Of a stretch of DNA of 64,000 nucleotides, positions 34,478-43,052 are shown piece after piece. The position numbers and the translations under genes were made by a program. The notes below the pieces were generated by a model. It saw only the letters and a list, made by a program, of their open reading frames with translations, was not told the origin of the DNA and did no database searches. This DNA comes from Planctomycetota bacterium (lineage in GTDB: Bacteria; Planctomycetota; Planctomycetia; Gemmatales; Gemmataceae). Each line of letters opens with the position of its first letter. The first letter of the stretch is position 1. The DNA is taken from the NCBI GenBank assembly GCA_016177925.1, contig JACOUH010000243.1:1-64000 (forward strand), read 5' to 3'.

Positions 34478-36817
34478 GTGAGCCCGACGCTCGACGCCTT
34501 CCTGCGCTCCTGGCCGTTTGAGCCCTGGCTCCTCACTGCGCTGCTGCTGTCTGCCTGGGTCTACTGGCGCGGCTGGCGTGTCCTGTATCGACGGGATGCG
34601 GCTCGCTGGCACGCCGGGCATCTGTGGGCCTTCCTGGGTGGGCTGGCGGCGATCTTCCTGGCGCTGGCGTCGCCGATCGAGCCGTTCGCGGCCTTGCTGC
34701 TACAGGTCCACATGCTGCAGCACCTGCTGCTGTCGATGGTGGCGCCGCCGCTGCTGTGGCTGGGGGCGCCGCTGTTTCCGCTCTTGCGCGGCCTGCCGGC
34801 CCCGGTCCGCACCTACTGGGCCGCGCCCGTTTTCCGCTCGCCGTTGGTGCGGCGGCTGTTCGGACGGCTGACGCACCCCGGCACGGCCCTGCCGCTGTTC
34901 GCCGCCGCGTTCTGGCTCTGGCACGTCCCGGCCCTGTACGACCTCGCCCTGCGCTCGGACGGCTGGCACTTCGTGCAGCACGCCTGTTTCCTCGGCACGG
35001 GCCTCCTGTTCTGGTATCCGGTAGTCCGTCCCTACCCGAGCCGGCCGCGCTGGTCGCTCTGGCTGCTGTTTCCCTACCTGATCGCGGCGGACGTGCAGAA
35101 CACGATCCTGTCGGCGCTGCTCACGTTCTCCAGTCAAGTGCTCTATCCCCATTACGCGCAGGTGCCGCGGCTGGGAGGGCTGCCTGCCCTGGACGATCAG
35201 TCAGCGGCCGGCGTCCTCATGTGGGTGCCCAGCTCGCTGGCTTACCTCTTGCCGCTGTTTGGTCTCGGCGTCCGGCTGATGTCCGGCGGCGCAGACTTCG
35301 TGGCCGGGGCTGAGTCCGCGAAGCCCCGGGGTAGTGCCGGGGCTTCGCGGACTCAGCCCCGGCCACGAAGCCTCCGCCTCTCACTCCCTCTCATGACACC
35401 GTCCCAGGCTCCGGTCCCCGTGTCCTCTTTCGACCTGCTCCGCGTGCCGCTGCTGGGCCGGTTCCTGAAATGGCGCCACGCCCGCCTCTGTCTGCAACTG
35501 CCCCTGCTGCTGGTGGCCGTCGCGGTGGTGCATGACGGACTTTCCGGGCCTGCGGTGGGCCCGATGAACCTCGCCGGCGTGCTGCCGTGGGTCCACTGGC
35601 GCGGCCTGCTGATCCTGGGGCTGCTCGTGGCGGGCAACGTCTTCTGCCTGGCGTGCCCGTTCATGCTGCCGCGGGCCATCGCGCGGCGTTTCCTGCCGCG
35701 CGGCCGCGCGTGGCCGCGCTGGCTGCGGGGCAAGTGGCTGGCGATCGTCCTGCTCGCGCTGTTCCTGTGGGCGTACGAGGCCTTCTCGCTGTGGGATAGC
35801 CCGTGGTGGACCGCCTGGATCGTCCTCGCCTACTTCGCGGCGGCGCTCGTGGTCGACGGCTTCTTCCGCGGTGCCGCGTTCTGCAAGTACGTCTGCCCGA
35901 TCGGCCAGTTCAACTTTGTGCAGTCGCTGGCCTCGCCCCTGGAGGTCAAGGCCCGCGACGCGGCCGTCTGTGCTTCGTGCCGGACGAAGGACTGCATCCG
36001 TGGCCGTGACGGCATCCCTGGCTGCGAGTTGCACCTGTTTGTGCCGCGCAAGGCAGGCAACATGGACTGCACCGCCTGTCTCGACTGCGTCCACGCTTGC
36101 CCGCACGAAAACATTGGCCTGGTCGCCGCCCCTCCGGCGGCAGACCTGTGGCACGATCCCCATCGTTCCGGCGTCGGTCGACTCGGCAAGCGCCCGGACA
36201 TCGCGGCCCTGGTGCTGCTGCTCGTGTTCGGTGCCTTCGCCAACGCCGCAGGCATGGTCGCTCCCGTGGTGGAGTGGCAGGAACGGCTCGGCGCCCCGCG
36301 CCTGCTGACGATAACGATGTTCTCCCTGTTGGCCCTGGTCGCGCTACCACTGATGACGGCGGGTGCCGCTGCTTCCCTGGGTCGCTGGTGGGGTCGGGAA
36401 ACGGCGAGTCTGCTGGAGGTGGGCACGCGCTATGCCTACGCTCTGTTGCCGCTGGGATTTGCGATGTGGTTGTCTCACTACTCGTTCCACTTCCTGAGCA
36501 GCTACGACACGGCGGTGCCCGTCGCCCAGCGCTTCGCGGCCGACGTCGGCGGCGTCTCCCTCGGCGAGCCGCAGTGGGTCGCCGCCTGCTGCCGCCCGGT
36601 CGGCACCTGGCTGCTTCGGCTGGAAGTCCTCTTCCTCGATGTGGGACTCTTGCTGTCGCTGTACACCGGCTATCGGATCGCCCTGTCGCGGTCGCCGCGG
36701 CTGTCGCTGGCCCTGAAGGCGCTGACGCCGTGGGCGCTGCTGATCCTGCTGCTGTTCGCCGCGGGTGTTTGGATCGTGTTCCAGCCGATGCAGATGCGCG
36801 GCACCCTGGAAGGATGA
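34478..36817 (+). CDS. CtaG-type oxidase assembly protein fused in frame to a 4Fe-4S membrane protein
   Basis: One open frame of 779 residues. Residues 1-275 are a caa3-oxidase CtaG-like membrane protein with about seven helices and conserved His/Met such as LLQVHMLQHLLLSMVAPPLL, which resembles copper delivery to the CuB site. Residues 276-305 are encoded by a perfect palindrome at 35296-35370. From residue 306 there follows a NapH/FixG-like protein: helices, CKYVCPIGQFNF, and a ferredoxin set CTACLDCVHACPHENIG, plus more helices to the end. An in-frame ATG at 35393 could start this part alone, but has no clear ribosome site. GTG at 34478 is the start of the first part. Both parts belong to oxidase maturation. 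Confidence 0.75.
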   Translation: MSPTLDAFLRSWPFEPWLLTALLLSAWVYWRGWRVLYRRDAARWHAGHLWAFLGGLAAIFLALASPIEPFAALLLQVHMLQHLLLSMVAPPLLWLGAPLFPLLRGLPAPVRTYWAAPVFRSPLVRRLFGRLTHPGTALPLFAAAFWLWHVPALYDLALRSDGWHFVQHACFLGTGLLFWYPVVRPYPSRPRWSLWLLFPYLIAADVQNTILSALLTFSSQVLYPHYAQVPRLGGLPALDDQSAAGVLMWVPSSLAYLLPLFGLGVRLMSGGADFVAGAESAKPRGSAGASRTQPRPRSLRLSLPLMTPSQAPVPVSSFDLLRVPLLGRFLKWRHARLCLQLPLLLVAVAVVHDGLSGPAVGPMNLAGVLPWVHWRGLLILGLLVAGNVFCLACPFMLPRAIARRFLPRGRAWPRWLRGKWLAIVLLALFLWAYEAFSLWDSPWWTAWIVLAYFAAALVVDGFFRGAAFCKYVCPIGQFNFVQSLASPLEVKARDAAVCASCRTKDCIRGRDGIPGCELHLFVPRKAGNMDCTACLDCVHACPHENIGLVAAPPAADLWHDPHRSGVGRLGKRPDIAALVLLLVFGAFANAAGMVAPVVEWQERLGAPRLLTITMFSLLALVALPLMTAGAAASLGRWWGRETASLLEVGTRYAYALLPLGFAMWLSHYSFHFLSSYDTAVPVAQRFAADVGGVSLGEPQWVAACCRPVGTWLLRLEVLFLDVGLLLSLYTGYRIALSRSPRLSLALKALTPWALLILLLFAAGVWIVFQPMQMRGTLEG
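35296..35370. repeat. Perfect palindrome inside a coding frame
   Basis: Thirty-four-base arms at 35296-35329 and 35337-35370 (starting CTTCGTGGCCGGGGCTGAGT) with a seven-base loop GGTAGTG lie within the CtaG/ferredoxin frame. It encodes the hydrophilic linker with GAESAKPRGSAGASRTQPR. All other palindromes in the window are intergenic, so this one has probably joined two genes that were separate. Confidence 0.88.
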
Positions 36818-36820
36818 AGG

Positions 36821-38314
36821 ATGCAAGGTACGATACGATTCCCTGTTGTCTGCGTCTTTGTTTCATGCTTCATGCTTCATGCTTCATCCTCTCTGAGGGC
36901 GGACGGGGGGGCCCTGTGTCTGCTGGAGCGGGCGGGCGGGTATCAGGTGGCCGTCTTCACCTCGCCGACGCCGTTGCGGGCCGGGCCGGTGGATGTCAGT
37001 ATCCTTGTGCAAGACGCTTCGACCAGGGAACAGCTGCCAGGGGCTCGCGTGGTCGTCCGGCTGAGACGGCGCGGCACGACCGGGCCACCGCTGGAATATC
37101 AGGCCACGACCGAGACAGCGACCAACAAGCTCTTCCATGCGGCGAAGTTCGACCTGCCCGAACCAGGACGCTGGGAAGTTGAGGTCCGCATTGACAGCCC
37201 GCTCGGGTCGGCCAGGGTGAGGTGCGAGGTGGAAGCAGTCGGGCCGCTACCGCGCTGGCTCGAAGTGTGGCCGTGGGTCGGCTGGCCGGCCCTGGCGATC
37301 TTGCTGTTCTGCGTCCATCAACGCCTGGTCCGTCGGCGAGTACGCTTGCTGGCCCCAGCCGCAAGCGGCAGCAGGGGAGAAAGAGAGGACAACATGAGAA
37401 TGGATCGATTCGTTTGGTTGCTGCTGGTGCTGGCAGTTCCGGCCGTGGCGCAGAAGAAGCCCGTGGACGTTTTCACCGACCCCGACAAGGCTGGCCCCGA
37501 CTTCAAGACGCAGGGCGAGTACCAGGGCGACATTGCCGGCAAGAAGTACGGCGCCCAGGTGGTGGCGCTGGGCGATGGCAAGTTCGACGTCTACTTCCTC
37601 GCGGGCGGTCTGCCCGGCGCCGGCTGGGACGGCAAGACGCGCCGGCGTGTCTCCACCACCGTCGCCCGCGGCAAGACGCTCTTCTCGACGACCGAGTGGA
37701 ACGGCGAGATTGGCAACGGGCAACTCGCCGGCGAGACCGCCGACAAGAAACTGATCAGCCTGAAGCGTGTTGAGCGGAAGAGCCCGACACTGGGGGAGAA
37801 GCCGCCGCAAGGGGCGGTCGTGCTGTTTGACGGCAGCAGCGCCGACGAGTGGGCCAACGGCAAACTGGTCGAAGGCAACCTCCTCCGCTGGGGCACGCAC
37901 AGCAAGAAGGGATTCGCCACCGGCAAGCTGCACGTCGAGTTCCGCACGCCGTTTCAGCCGAAGGCGCGCGGGCAGGGGCGCGGCAACAGCGGTGTCTACA
38001 TCCACAACACCGAAATCCAGGTGCTCGACAGTTTCGGCCTGACTGGCGCGAACAACGAGTGCGGGGCGTTCTACGGCTACGCCAAGCCGGTGGTCAACAT
38101 GTGCCTGCCGCCGCTGTCATGGCAGACCTACGATGTGGAGGTAAAGCCGGGCAGCAAGGAGGGCGAATTGCTGGCAACGGTCTGGCACAACGGCGTGAAG
38201 GTCCACGACGACTTCCCGCTCAAGGGGTCGGCGTCGAAGCCGGTGTCGATCCTTTTGCAGGATCACGGCAACCCGGTTGCGTATCGCAACATCTGGTTCG
38301 TCCCGAGCGAGTAG
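36821..38314 (+). CDS. FixH/YtkA-like membrane protein in frame with a DUF1080 lectin-like protein
   Basis: The 497-residue frame starts four bases after the CtaG/ferredoxin stop. Residues 1-27 are a signal-like segment; 28-140 form a beta-sandwich of the FixH/YtkA type with GPVDVSILVQDASTREQLPG and LPEPGRWEVEVRID; 148-170 is a helix. This fits an oxidase-assembly protein next to a FixG-like gene. From residue 192 (ATG 37394) a new signal peptide (FVWLLLVLAVPAVAQ) opens a DUF1080 domain (3-keto-disaccharide hydrolase fold) with GAVVLFDGSSADEW, GNSGVYIHN and a last VAYRNIWFVP. No stop separates them, so they are one fusion or two genes that overlap as frames. Confidence 0.7.
   Translation: MQGTIRFPVVCVFVSCFMLHASSSLRADGGALCLLERAGGYQVAVFTSPTPLRAGPVDVSILVQDASTREQLPGARVVVRLRRRGTTGPPLEYQATTETATNKLFHAAKFDLPEPGRWEVEVRIDSPLGSARVRCEVEAVGPLPRWLEVWPWVGWPALAILLFCVHQRLVRRRVRLLAPAASGSRGEREDNMRMDRFVWLLLVLAVPAVAQKKPVDVFTDPDKAGPDFKTQGEYQGDIAGKKYGAQVVALGDGKFDVYFLAGGLPGAGWDGKTRRRVSTTVARGKTLFSTTEWNGEIGNGQLAGETADKKLISLKRVERKSPTLGEKPPQGAVVLFDGSSADEWANGKLVEGNLLRWGTHSKKGFATGKLHVEFRTPFQPKARGQGRGNSGVYIHNTEIQVLDSFGLTGANNECGAFYGYAKPVVNMCLPPLSWQTYDVEVKPGSKEGELLATVWHNGVKVHDDFPLKGSASKPVSILLQDHGNPVAYRNIWFVPSE
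37381..37396 (+). promoter_or_regulatory. Probable internal start of the DUF1080 protein
   Basis: GAGAGG at 37383-37388 lies five bases before the ATG at 37394, and the next residues form a clean signal peptide. This supports separate translation of a 306-residue DUF1080 protein even though the upstream frame has no stop codon. The bases just before (37359-37368, CCGCAAGCGG) are half of the palindrome seen at 29954-30005. Confidence 0.6.
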
Positions 38315-38319
38315 GTAAC

Positions 38320-38374
38320 TTAGCCCGACGCGCGAGCGAGGAATGCAGCAACCCTCGCTCGCGCGTCGGGCTAA
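38320..38374. repeat. Palindromic repeat, family A, between convergent genes
   Basis: Perfect 22-base arms at 38320-38341 and 38353-38374 start TTAGCCCGACGCGCGAGCGA, with an 11-base loop. It begins just after the DUF1080 stop, and its right arm contains the stop codon (CTA, read as TAG) of the minus-strand gene. It probably terminates both transcripts. Confidence 0.88.
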
Positions 38375-38967
38375 AAAGAGGCCTCGAGCACGAAGCGCGA
38401 CCACGTCTCGAATTCGTCGGCCTGCGCTCGCAGCTCCAACAACGGCGCGAAACCGGCTCGCGTCAGCACCTGCTCGCGGCGACGCACCTTCGGCTCGTCC
38501 AGGTCGAAGACATGAACGATCCCCAGGTGTACCTGCCCGACCGCGTTGCTGTCGTCATTGATCAGGCCGACGCAGCGCTCCCGATACGTTGTCTGGAGAT
38601 GGACCTCCTCCTCGACCTCGCGCTGCATGCCGGTGCGATAGGGATCGTCGAACAGTCCGCTGTCGCCGGCGCTGATGTGCCCGCCGACGCCGACCGACCG
38701 CAGCGCCCGCAGCCGGTCCTCCGTCGCTTTCTTGCCGCGTGTGTAGTGGAACAGCTGATCGCCCCAGCGGAGCACGACATAGGGGATGATCTGTTTGAAT
38801 GACGGGTCGGTCTCGACCTCCGCCCGCGGCCGGTAGCTGAGCCGGGCCAGGTCGAGCAAGCGCGGCAGGTAGTCGTCCACACGCGGGCTGAATCCCTGGA
38901 AGACGCCAATCTCATGGAACAGTGCCGTCGGCACCACCAGCACGCGCTCCGTCGATTTCTCGCTCAC
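38371..38967 (-). CDS. NUDIX-like phosphoesterase
   Basis: This 198-residue protein has a NUDIX-type core. The box is degenerate at its first half but keeps the helix with REVEEEV: GGHISAG and FDDPYRTGMQREVEEEV place Asp where the box usually has Glu. Downstream residues HLGIVHVFDLDEP form the following strand. Substrates of NUDIX enzymes are nucleoside diphosphates linked to another group; the exact one cannot be read. It starts with GTG at 38967, chosen because this overlaps the TGA of the next gene upstream by four bases (38964-38967), a coupled arrangement. Its stop lies in the palindrome at 38320-38374. Confidence 0.7.
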   Translation of the reverse strand: MSEKSTERVLVVPTALFHEIGVFQGFSPRVDDYLPRLLDLARLSYRPRAEVETDPSFKQIIPYVVLRWGDQLFHYTRGKKATEDRLRALRSVGVGGHISAGDSGLFDDPYRTGMQREVEEEVHLQTTYRERCVGLINDDSNAVGQVHLGIVHVFDLDEPKVRRREQVLTRAGFAPLLELRAQADEFETWSRFVLEASF

Positions 38968-40289
38968 GGGCTCCCTCCCTGGTTGAGTTTCCTCTCCAGC
39001 AAGTCGACCATCTCCTCCGGCCGGAGGTCTGAGTTCTTGTATCGCTCGATGCCGTGTTTGTACAGCAGGCCGCGTAACTGACGACTCGCTGGCCCGAGGT
39101 GCCACAGGTCTCGACCCGCGCGTTTCGGGTCGGGCGTGCCGAGGTGGACATCGATCGCATGCAGCAACTCCGTCGGCACGTCGTGACGATCGACCGACAG
39201 TACCGCGGCGGCACGCAGCGGGTCGGGAATCGGCCCGACCGCGCCGCCGAAAGCGAGCACGGCGCCGGGCACGGCCGGTCGCTCCGGCACTTTCAGGCGG
39301 GTCGAGAGTTGTCGCAGCCGGGTGGCCAGGACGCGGGTCTGCTCCGCGCTCAGCGGAGCGAACTTCTCCACCGACGGCGGCTCGAAGGCCGAATCGCTGG
39401 GGGACCGGCGCTCGGGCTCCTTGTCGCCCTCCTTGTCCTTGAGCAGAGCGAAGATCAACGGCAGGAAGAAGACGATGGCCAGTAGGAACAGGGCGAGCTT
39501 CCTCGTCTCTTTGTAGCTACGGCGCGAGAAGAGAGCGTCCAGCTCCTCCTGGTTGCCGGCCTCCGCCGCGGTTTGCAGGGCCAACTCGTAATGCCCTTCG
39601 GGGTAGTCGCCGGCCTTCTCCTCGAGGATGTACGTGGCGAACATGCCCGGGTCGAGCCGCGGCACCACGAGGGCATCGAAGCCCAACGCGTTGCCGAAGG
39701 CGAACGATGCCGGCCACAGTTCTTTTCGTGTCGCCGTCGGCAGCAGCGCCCACAGGCTGCGCAAGACGCTCTCGTCTGGGGCCGAGCGCTCGAAAACGAC
39801 CTTGCCGCCGTCGAGCAGCGCCTGCGTCCCGCCGAGCAGCGTGGCACTGTTGGGCACGTCGATCACCTTGCGGACCTCCGCCACGGTGCGCCGCTCCGCG
39901 GCCGGCTCCGGGCAGTTCAGCGGCGTCAGCACGTCGCGGCTGCCCCAGGGCGATGGCATCCGCTCGGCGAGGTAAAACGGGTCGCCACCGAGATGGCCGT
40001 AGAGATCAGCCGGCAGTACCACGATGTGAAAGCCGAGCGGCCCGGGACGGCCCTCTCTGTCCTGTCCCTGGTCGGCCGCCCGCACGACGGCGACGTGCGA
40101 TTTGCCGATTGGCCGCGCGAAGACGGAGCCCGGACAGGCAAGGCCTTCGGGCCTCTCGCCAAAGCCGGCGCAGAGTCGCTCCGTCTGGGCCTGCCACTCG
40201 TCGAGGAATCCCGGCGAGCGCGCCAGGAGACGAAAGGTCCCGTCGCGAACCTCGCAGAGGGCATGTTCGAGCAACGGAAGATCGTTCAT
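38964..40289 (-). CDS. Uncharacterised single-pass membrane protein coupled to the NUDIX-like gene
   Basis: In this 441-residue protein, residues 1-260 form a soluble domain with HALCEVRDGTFRLLARSPGF and, later, GPLGFHIVVLPADLYGHLGGD. This recalls the N-terminal GTPase-associated (GAP1-N type) domain of bacterial conflict systems, but the resemblance is weak. One membrane helix is at about 272-290 (LALFLLAIVFFLPLIFALL), followed by a charged linker and a helical C-terminal domain of about 120 residues with ERPAVPGAVLAFGGAVGP. The last part ends four bases inside the NUDIX-like gene. It is divergent from the sigma-54 activator across a palindrome. Function is unknown; membrane localisation is the only firm inference. 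Confidence 0.65.
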   Translation of the reverse strand: MNDLPLLEHALCEVRDGTFRLLARSPGFLDEWQAQTERLCAGFGERPEGLACPGSVFARPIGKSHVAVVRAADQGQDREGRPGPLGFHIVVLPADLYGHLGGDPFYLAERMPSPWGSRDVLTPLNCPEPAAERRTVAEVRKVIDVPNSATLLGGTQALLDGGKVVFERSAPDESVLRSLWALLPTATRKELWPASFAFGNALGFDALVVPRLDPGMFATYILEEKAGDYPEGHYELALQTAAEAGNQEELDALFSRRSYKETRKLALFLLAIVFFLPLIFALLKDKEGDKEPERRSPSDSAFEPPSVEKFAPLSAEQTRVLATRLRQLSTRLKVPERPAVPGAVLAFGGAVGPIPDPLRAAAVLSVDRHDVPTELLHAIDVHLGTPDPKRAGRDLWHLGPASRQLRGLLYKHGIERYKNSDLRPEEMVDLLERKLNQGGSP

Positions 40290-40364
40290 GATGCCGTCGG
40301 GCCGTCCTTCTCATTCTCGTTGCGTGGCGACTACTATACCAATAGCGAGAACCTTCCGTCATTC

Positions 40365-40420
40365 GTAGGGCAGGCGTCTCGCCTGCCACGCAGTCAGGGC
40401 AGGCGAGACGCCTACCCTAC
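40365..40420. repeat. Palindromic repeat, family B, between divergent genes
   Basis: Twenty-three-base arms at 40365-40387 and 40398-40420 (GTAGGGCAGGCGTCTCGCCT and complement, one mismatch). Unlike most of the others it lies between divergent starts (40289 and 40436), 15 bases before the sigma-54 activator gene, where it cannot serve as a terminator for its flanking genes and may instead affect leader structure. Confidence 0.82.
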
Positions 40421-40435
40421 AGGGATTGCGAACCA

Positions 40436-41818
40436 ATGGCGTCGCGCCGCCTGCTGATCGTCGATGATGAGCCGCTGATCCGCGAGACCCTTGCCGAGTA
40501 CCTCGGTCACGAAGGGTTCGCCGTCACGACCTGCGCGACGGGCGAAAAGGCCCTCTCGACAGCGAGCGAGCAGCACTTCGAGGTCGTCCTGTGTGACGTT
40601 CAGTTGCCCGACCTCGACGGGCTGGAACTGCTCGATCGCCTGCTGAAGATCAGTCCCGATTCGAGTGTGCTGCTGATCACCGCTTACGCGACGGTGGAAA
40701 ACGCCATCCAGGCCTTTCAGCGCGGTGCCCACGACTACTTGATGAAACCGCTGCTGCTCGACGAGGTCGCCGGCAAGGTGCGCCGCCTGCTCGCCGCACG
40801 CGACCTCGCCCTGGAAAATCAATGGCTGCGCCGTGAGCTGAACCGGCGCCGCGACGAGGAGAAGATCGTTGGCACCTCGCCCGCCATGCAGGCAGTGTTC
40901 GAGGTGGCGCGCAAGGTGGCCCGCACGCGGTCGACCGTGCTCTTGACCGGCGAGAGCGGCACCGGCAAGGAGCTGATCGCTCGCGCCATCCACCGCGGCG
41001 GCACCGACGCCGACAAACGGTTCCTGGCGTTCAACTGCGCCGCCATTCCGCACGACCTCTTGGAGAATCAGCTTTTCGGCCACCGCAAGGGCGCTTTCAC
41101 CGGCGCCGACCGCGATGCCGACGGCCTGTTCGTCCATGCCGGCCGCGGCACCCTCTTCCTCGACGAGATCGGCGAGATGCCCCCCGCGACCCAGGCCAAG
41201 CTGCTGCGTGCCATCGAGCAGAAGGAGGTGCTGCCGATCGGGGCCAACGAGCCGGTGTGTGTCGAGGCGCGTATCCTGGCGGCCAGCAACAAGGATCTCG
41301 GCGCCGAGGTCGAGGCCGGCCGATTCCGCGAGGACGTCTACTACCGCCTCAACGTCGTCTCGATCCGCCTGCCGGCGTTGCGCGAGCGGCGCGAGGACAT
41401 CCCCGACCTGGTGGAGTATCTGCTCGATCGCCACGCGCGAACGCTGGGCAAGCCGATCCACGGCGTGACGCACGAGGCGATGCAGAGACTGCGGGCAGGC
41501 GGCTGGAAGGGCAACGTCCGCGAACTGGACAATGTGCTGCAACGGGCGGTCATCCTTGGCGACGGGCCGCTGATCGGCGTCGGCGACCTGCCCGCCGACC
41601 TGGCCGTCGTCGAGGACGACCCGTCGCTGGTGGACAACCTCGTCGAGGCCGTGCGCCGCTTCGAGCGACGACACATCGAGCGTGTGCTGGCCCAGGCGCC
41701 GGACAAGAAGACGGCGGCCCAGCGGCTGGACATCGCCCTCAGCTCGCTGTACCGGCGGATCGCCGATCTCGGCATCAGCGCCCCATCCGGCGGGCGTGGC
41801 GACACGCCGGACATCTGA
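40436..41818 (+). CDS. Sigma-54-dependent response regulator (NtrC family)
   Basis: This 460-residue activator has three domains. The receiver at 1-120 has the phosphoacceptor Asp54 in VVLCDVQLPDLDG, acidic D10/D11 and a conserved Lys after DYLMKP. The AAA+ domain at about 140-380 has Walker A GESGTGKELIARA, the sigma-54 contact loop GAFTGAD, Walker B GTLFLDEIGEMPP and the arginine region REDVYYRLN. The C-terminal 50 residues are a Fis-type HTH (RRHIERVLAQAPDKKTAAQR then LSSLYRRIADL). It would open sigma-54 promoters when phosphorylated by an unlinked kinase. No histidine kinase gene is adjacent. Its ribosome site is weak (AGGGATTGCG). Confidence 0.9.
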   Translation: MASRRLLIVDDEPLIRETLAEYLGHEGFAVTTCATGEKALSTASEQHFEVVLCDVQLPDLDGLELLDRLLKISPDSSVLLITAYATVENAIQAFQRGAHDYLMKPLLLDEVAGKVRRLLAARDLALENQWLRRELNRRRDEEKIVGTSPAMQAVFEVARKVARTRSTVLLTGESGTGKELIARAIHRGGTDADKRFLAFNCAAIPHDLLENQLFGHRKGAFTGADRDADGLFVHAGRGTLFLDEIGEMPPATQAKLLRAIEQKEVLPIGANEPVCVEARILAASNKDLGAEVEAGRFREDVYYRLNVVSIRLPALRERREDIPDLVEYLLDRHARTLGKPIHGVTHEAMQRLRAGGWKGNVRELDNVLQRAVILGDGPLIGVGDLPADLAVVEDDPSLVDNLVEAVRRFERRHIERVLAQAPDKKTAAQRLDIALSSLYRRIADLGISAPSGGRGDTPDI

Positions 41819-41837
41819 AACCGCCCGCGGAACTGCG

Positions 41838-42557
41838 TCAGCTCCCCGCCGGAACCTGGCTTTCGAGGAAAGTCAGCACGGCAGCGAGGTTCTGCTCGGC
41901 TTCCTCACGCGGGATGCCTTCCCGGGCCAGGTGATCGACCGCCGCCTCGAAGCCATCGTCGGTTGCCATCAGTTCGGGCTTCGGCGGCGGCGCTTCCCCC
42001 TTCGCCTCTGCCGCGCTGGCTTTCTCACCCCAGTCCTGCAACAGGGCCCTGCGCTGCTCGTCCCGTTCGCGCATGAGCTGCAGCGCCCCCTGATAACGCT
42101 CGTCGCCGAGCAGACGCTGAACGCGGCGCTGCTTTCCCTTGCGGAGCATGGCCATCGGCGTAAACACGACCACGCAGCCGCCGATGATGAGCAGGCCGAG
42201 CGGAAAGCGGTAGAAGAATGGCTTGCCCAACTCTGCGGGGGACTTGCCCAAGAGGGCAGCTGCCCTGTCCTCAGAGATTTCCCACCCCTGTTTGTCGCGG
42301 TAGACGACGTACTTTCCGCCCCAAGTCCAGAGGTCGATCCAGAATACCCCGAAGTAGTCGTAGGCGAAACCGACGGTTACGTCCGTTCGCCCGAGATTTT
42401 GTGCAATCCAGGCTTTGCCATCGGGGGTGGCGACCGATCCGTAGTCTTTGATCGTGCTCCCACTCGTGATGAGGATGACCCCGGCCGAGGCCCGGGTCGG
42501 GCTGAAGAAAACCAGGACCAGCGCCAGGGGAAGACCGCGCGTCAGCAGGTGTCGCAT
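41838..42557 (-). CDS. Secreted or membrane-anchored uncharacterised protein
   Basis: This 239-residue protein has a signal peptide (LPLALVLVFFSPTRASA, about 9-25). An extracytoplasmic region with GKYVVYRDKQGWEIS follows up to residue 115. One membrane helix lies at about 118-138 (FPLGLLIIGGCVVVFTPMAML), and the cytoplasmic tail is basic then acidic, helical and Ala/Glu-rich up to residue 239 (ERDEQRRALLQDW; REEAEQNLAAVLTFL). A GGGAGC precedes the ATG at 42557. It is convergent with the sigma-54 activator. No family is recognised; a receptor or transducer across the membrane is possible from the layout alone. Confidence 0.65.
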   Translation of the reverse strand: MRHLLTRGLPLALVLVFFSPTRASAGVILITSGSTIKDYGSVATPDGKAWIAQNLGRTDVTVGFAYDYFGVFWIDLWTWGGKYVVYRDKQGWEISEDRAAALLGKSPAELGKPFFYRFPLGLLIIGGCVVVFTPMAMLRKGKQRRVQRLLGDERYQGALQLMRERDEQRRALLQDWGEKASAAEAKGEAPPPKPELMATDDGFEAAVDHLAREGIPREEAEQNLAAVLTFLESQVPAGS

Positions 42558-43052
42558 CGTGGGCTCCCGTTGTGGGTGAGAGGGTGTCGGTCCTTGATAC
42601 CGTCAAGCGAGGTTTATTGTCGAGATAAGTGAAGCCGTTCAAAGCATGATGCTACTTGCCGGGCACCGCAACGGCAAGCGTCCCGTTGCGGCCGGTCGAC
42701 CTTGCCCCGCAGCAGTCGGACGAGACGCTCCTCAAGCGTGCGGCGTACCATTACCGGCAGGATCTCCCGGAGACGTTCGGTCAGGTCTACCGGGATGCGG
42801 CGCCGGGGTGAGAATGATCCACACGCCCCGGTCGGGGGCGATTGCTGGACACATGAAACAGCGGTCGGCTGGCGCGGCAAGAAGCGCTTGTTCCTGCGCG
42901 GATCGAGAATCGATTGGGTCCGTTCGGTATCGTAGCCACATAGACTCGAGGCCGAACGAGACGCTGCCCACCATACTGGTTTCGCGCGACATCCAGCTCT
43001 TGCAGCGGCCCGGCAGTGAACTTTATCGTTAGGCCACGCTTAACAGTTGCAA
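42558..43052. other. Gene-poor stretch with a possible primase-like remnant
   Basis: No complete gene is seen. On the plus strand a frame after a stop at about 42646 reads GTATASVPLRPVDLAPQQSD and then ETLLKRAAYHYRQDLPETF before stopping at about 42812. This faintly resembles the region after the zinc finger of CHC2-type primase proteins, but it is too short to be sure. The rest (42813-43052) shows no family similarity in any frame. The stretch looks like a decayed accessory region. Confidence 0.35.
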
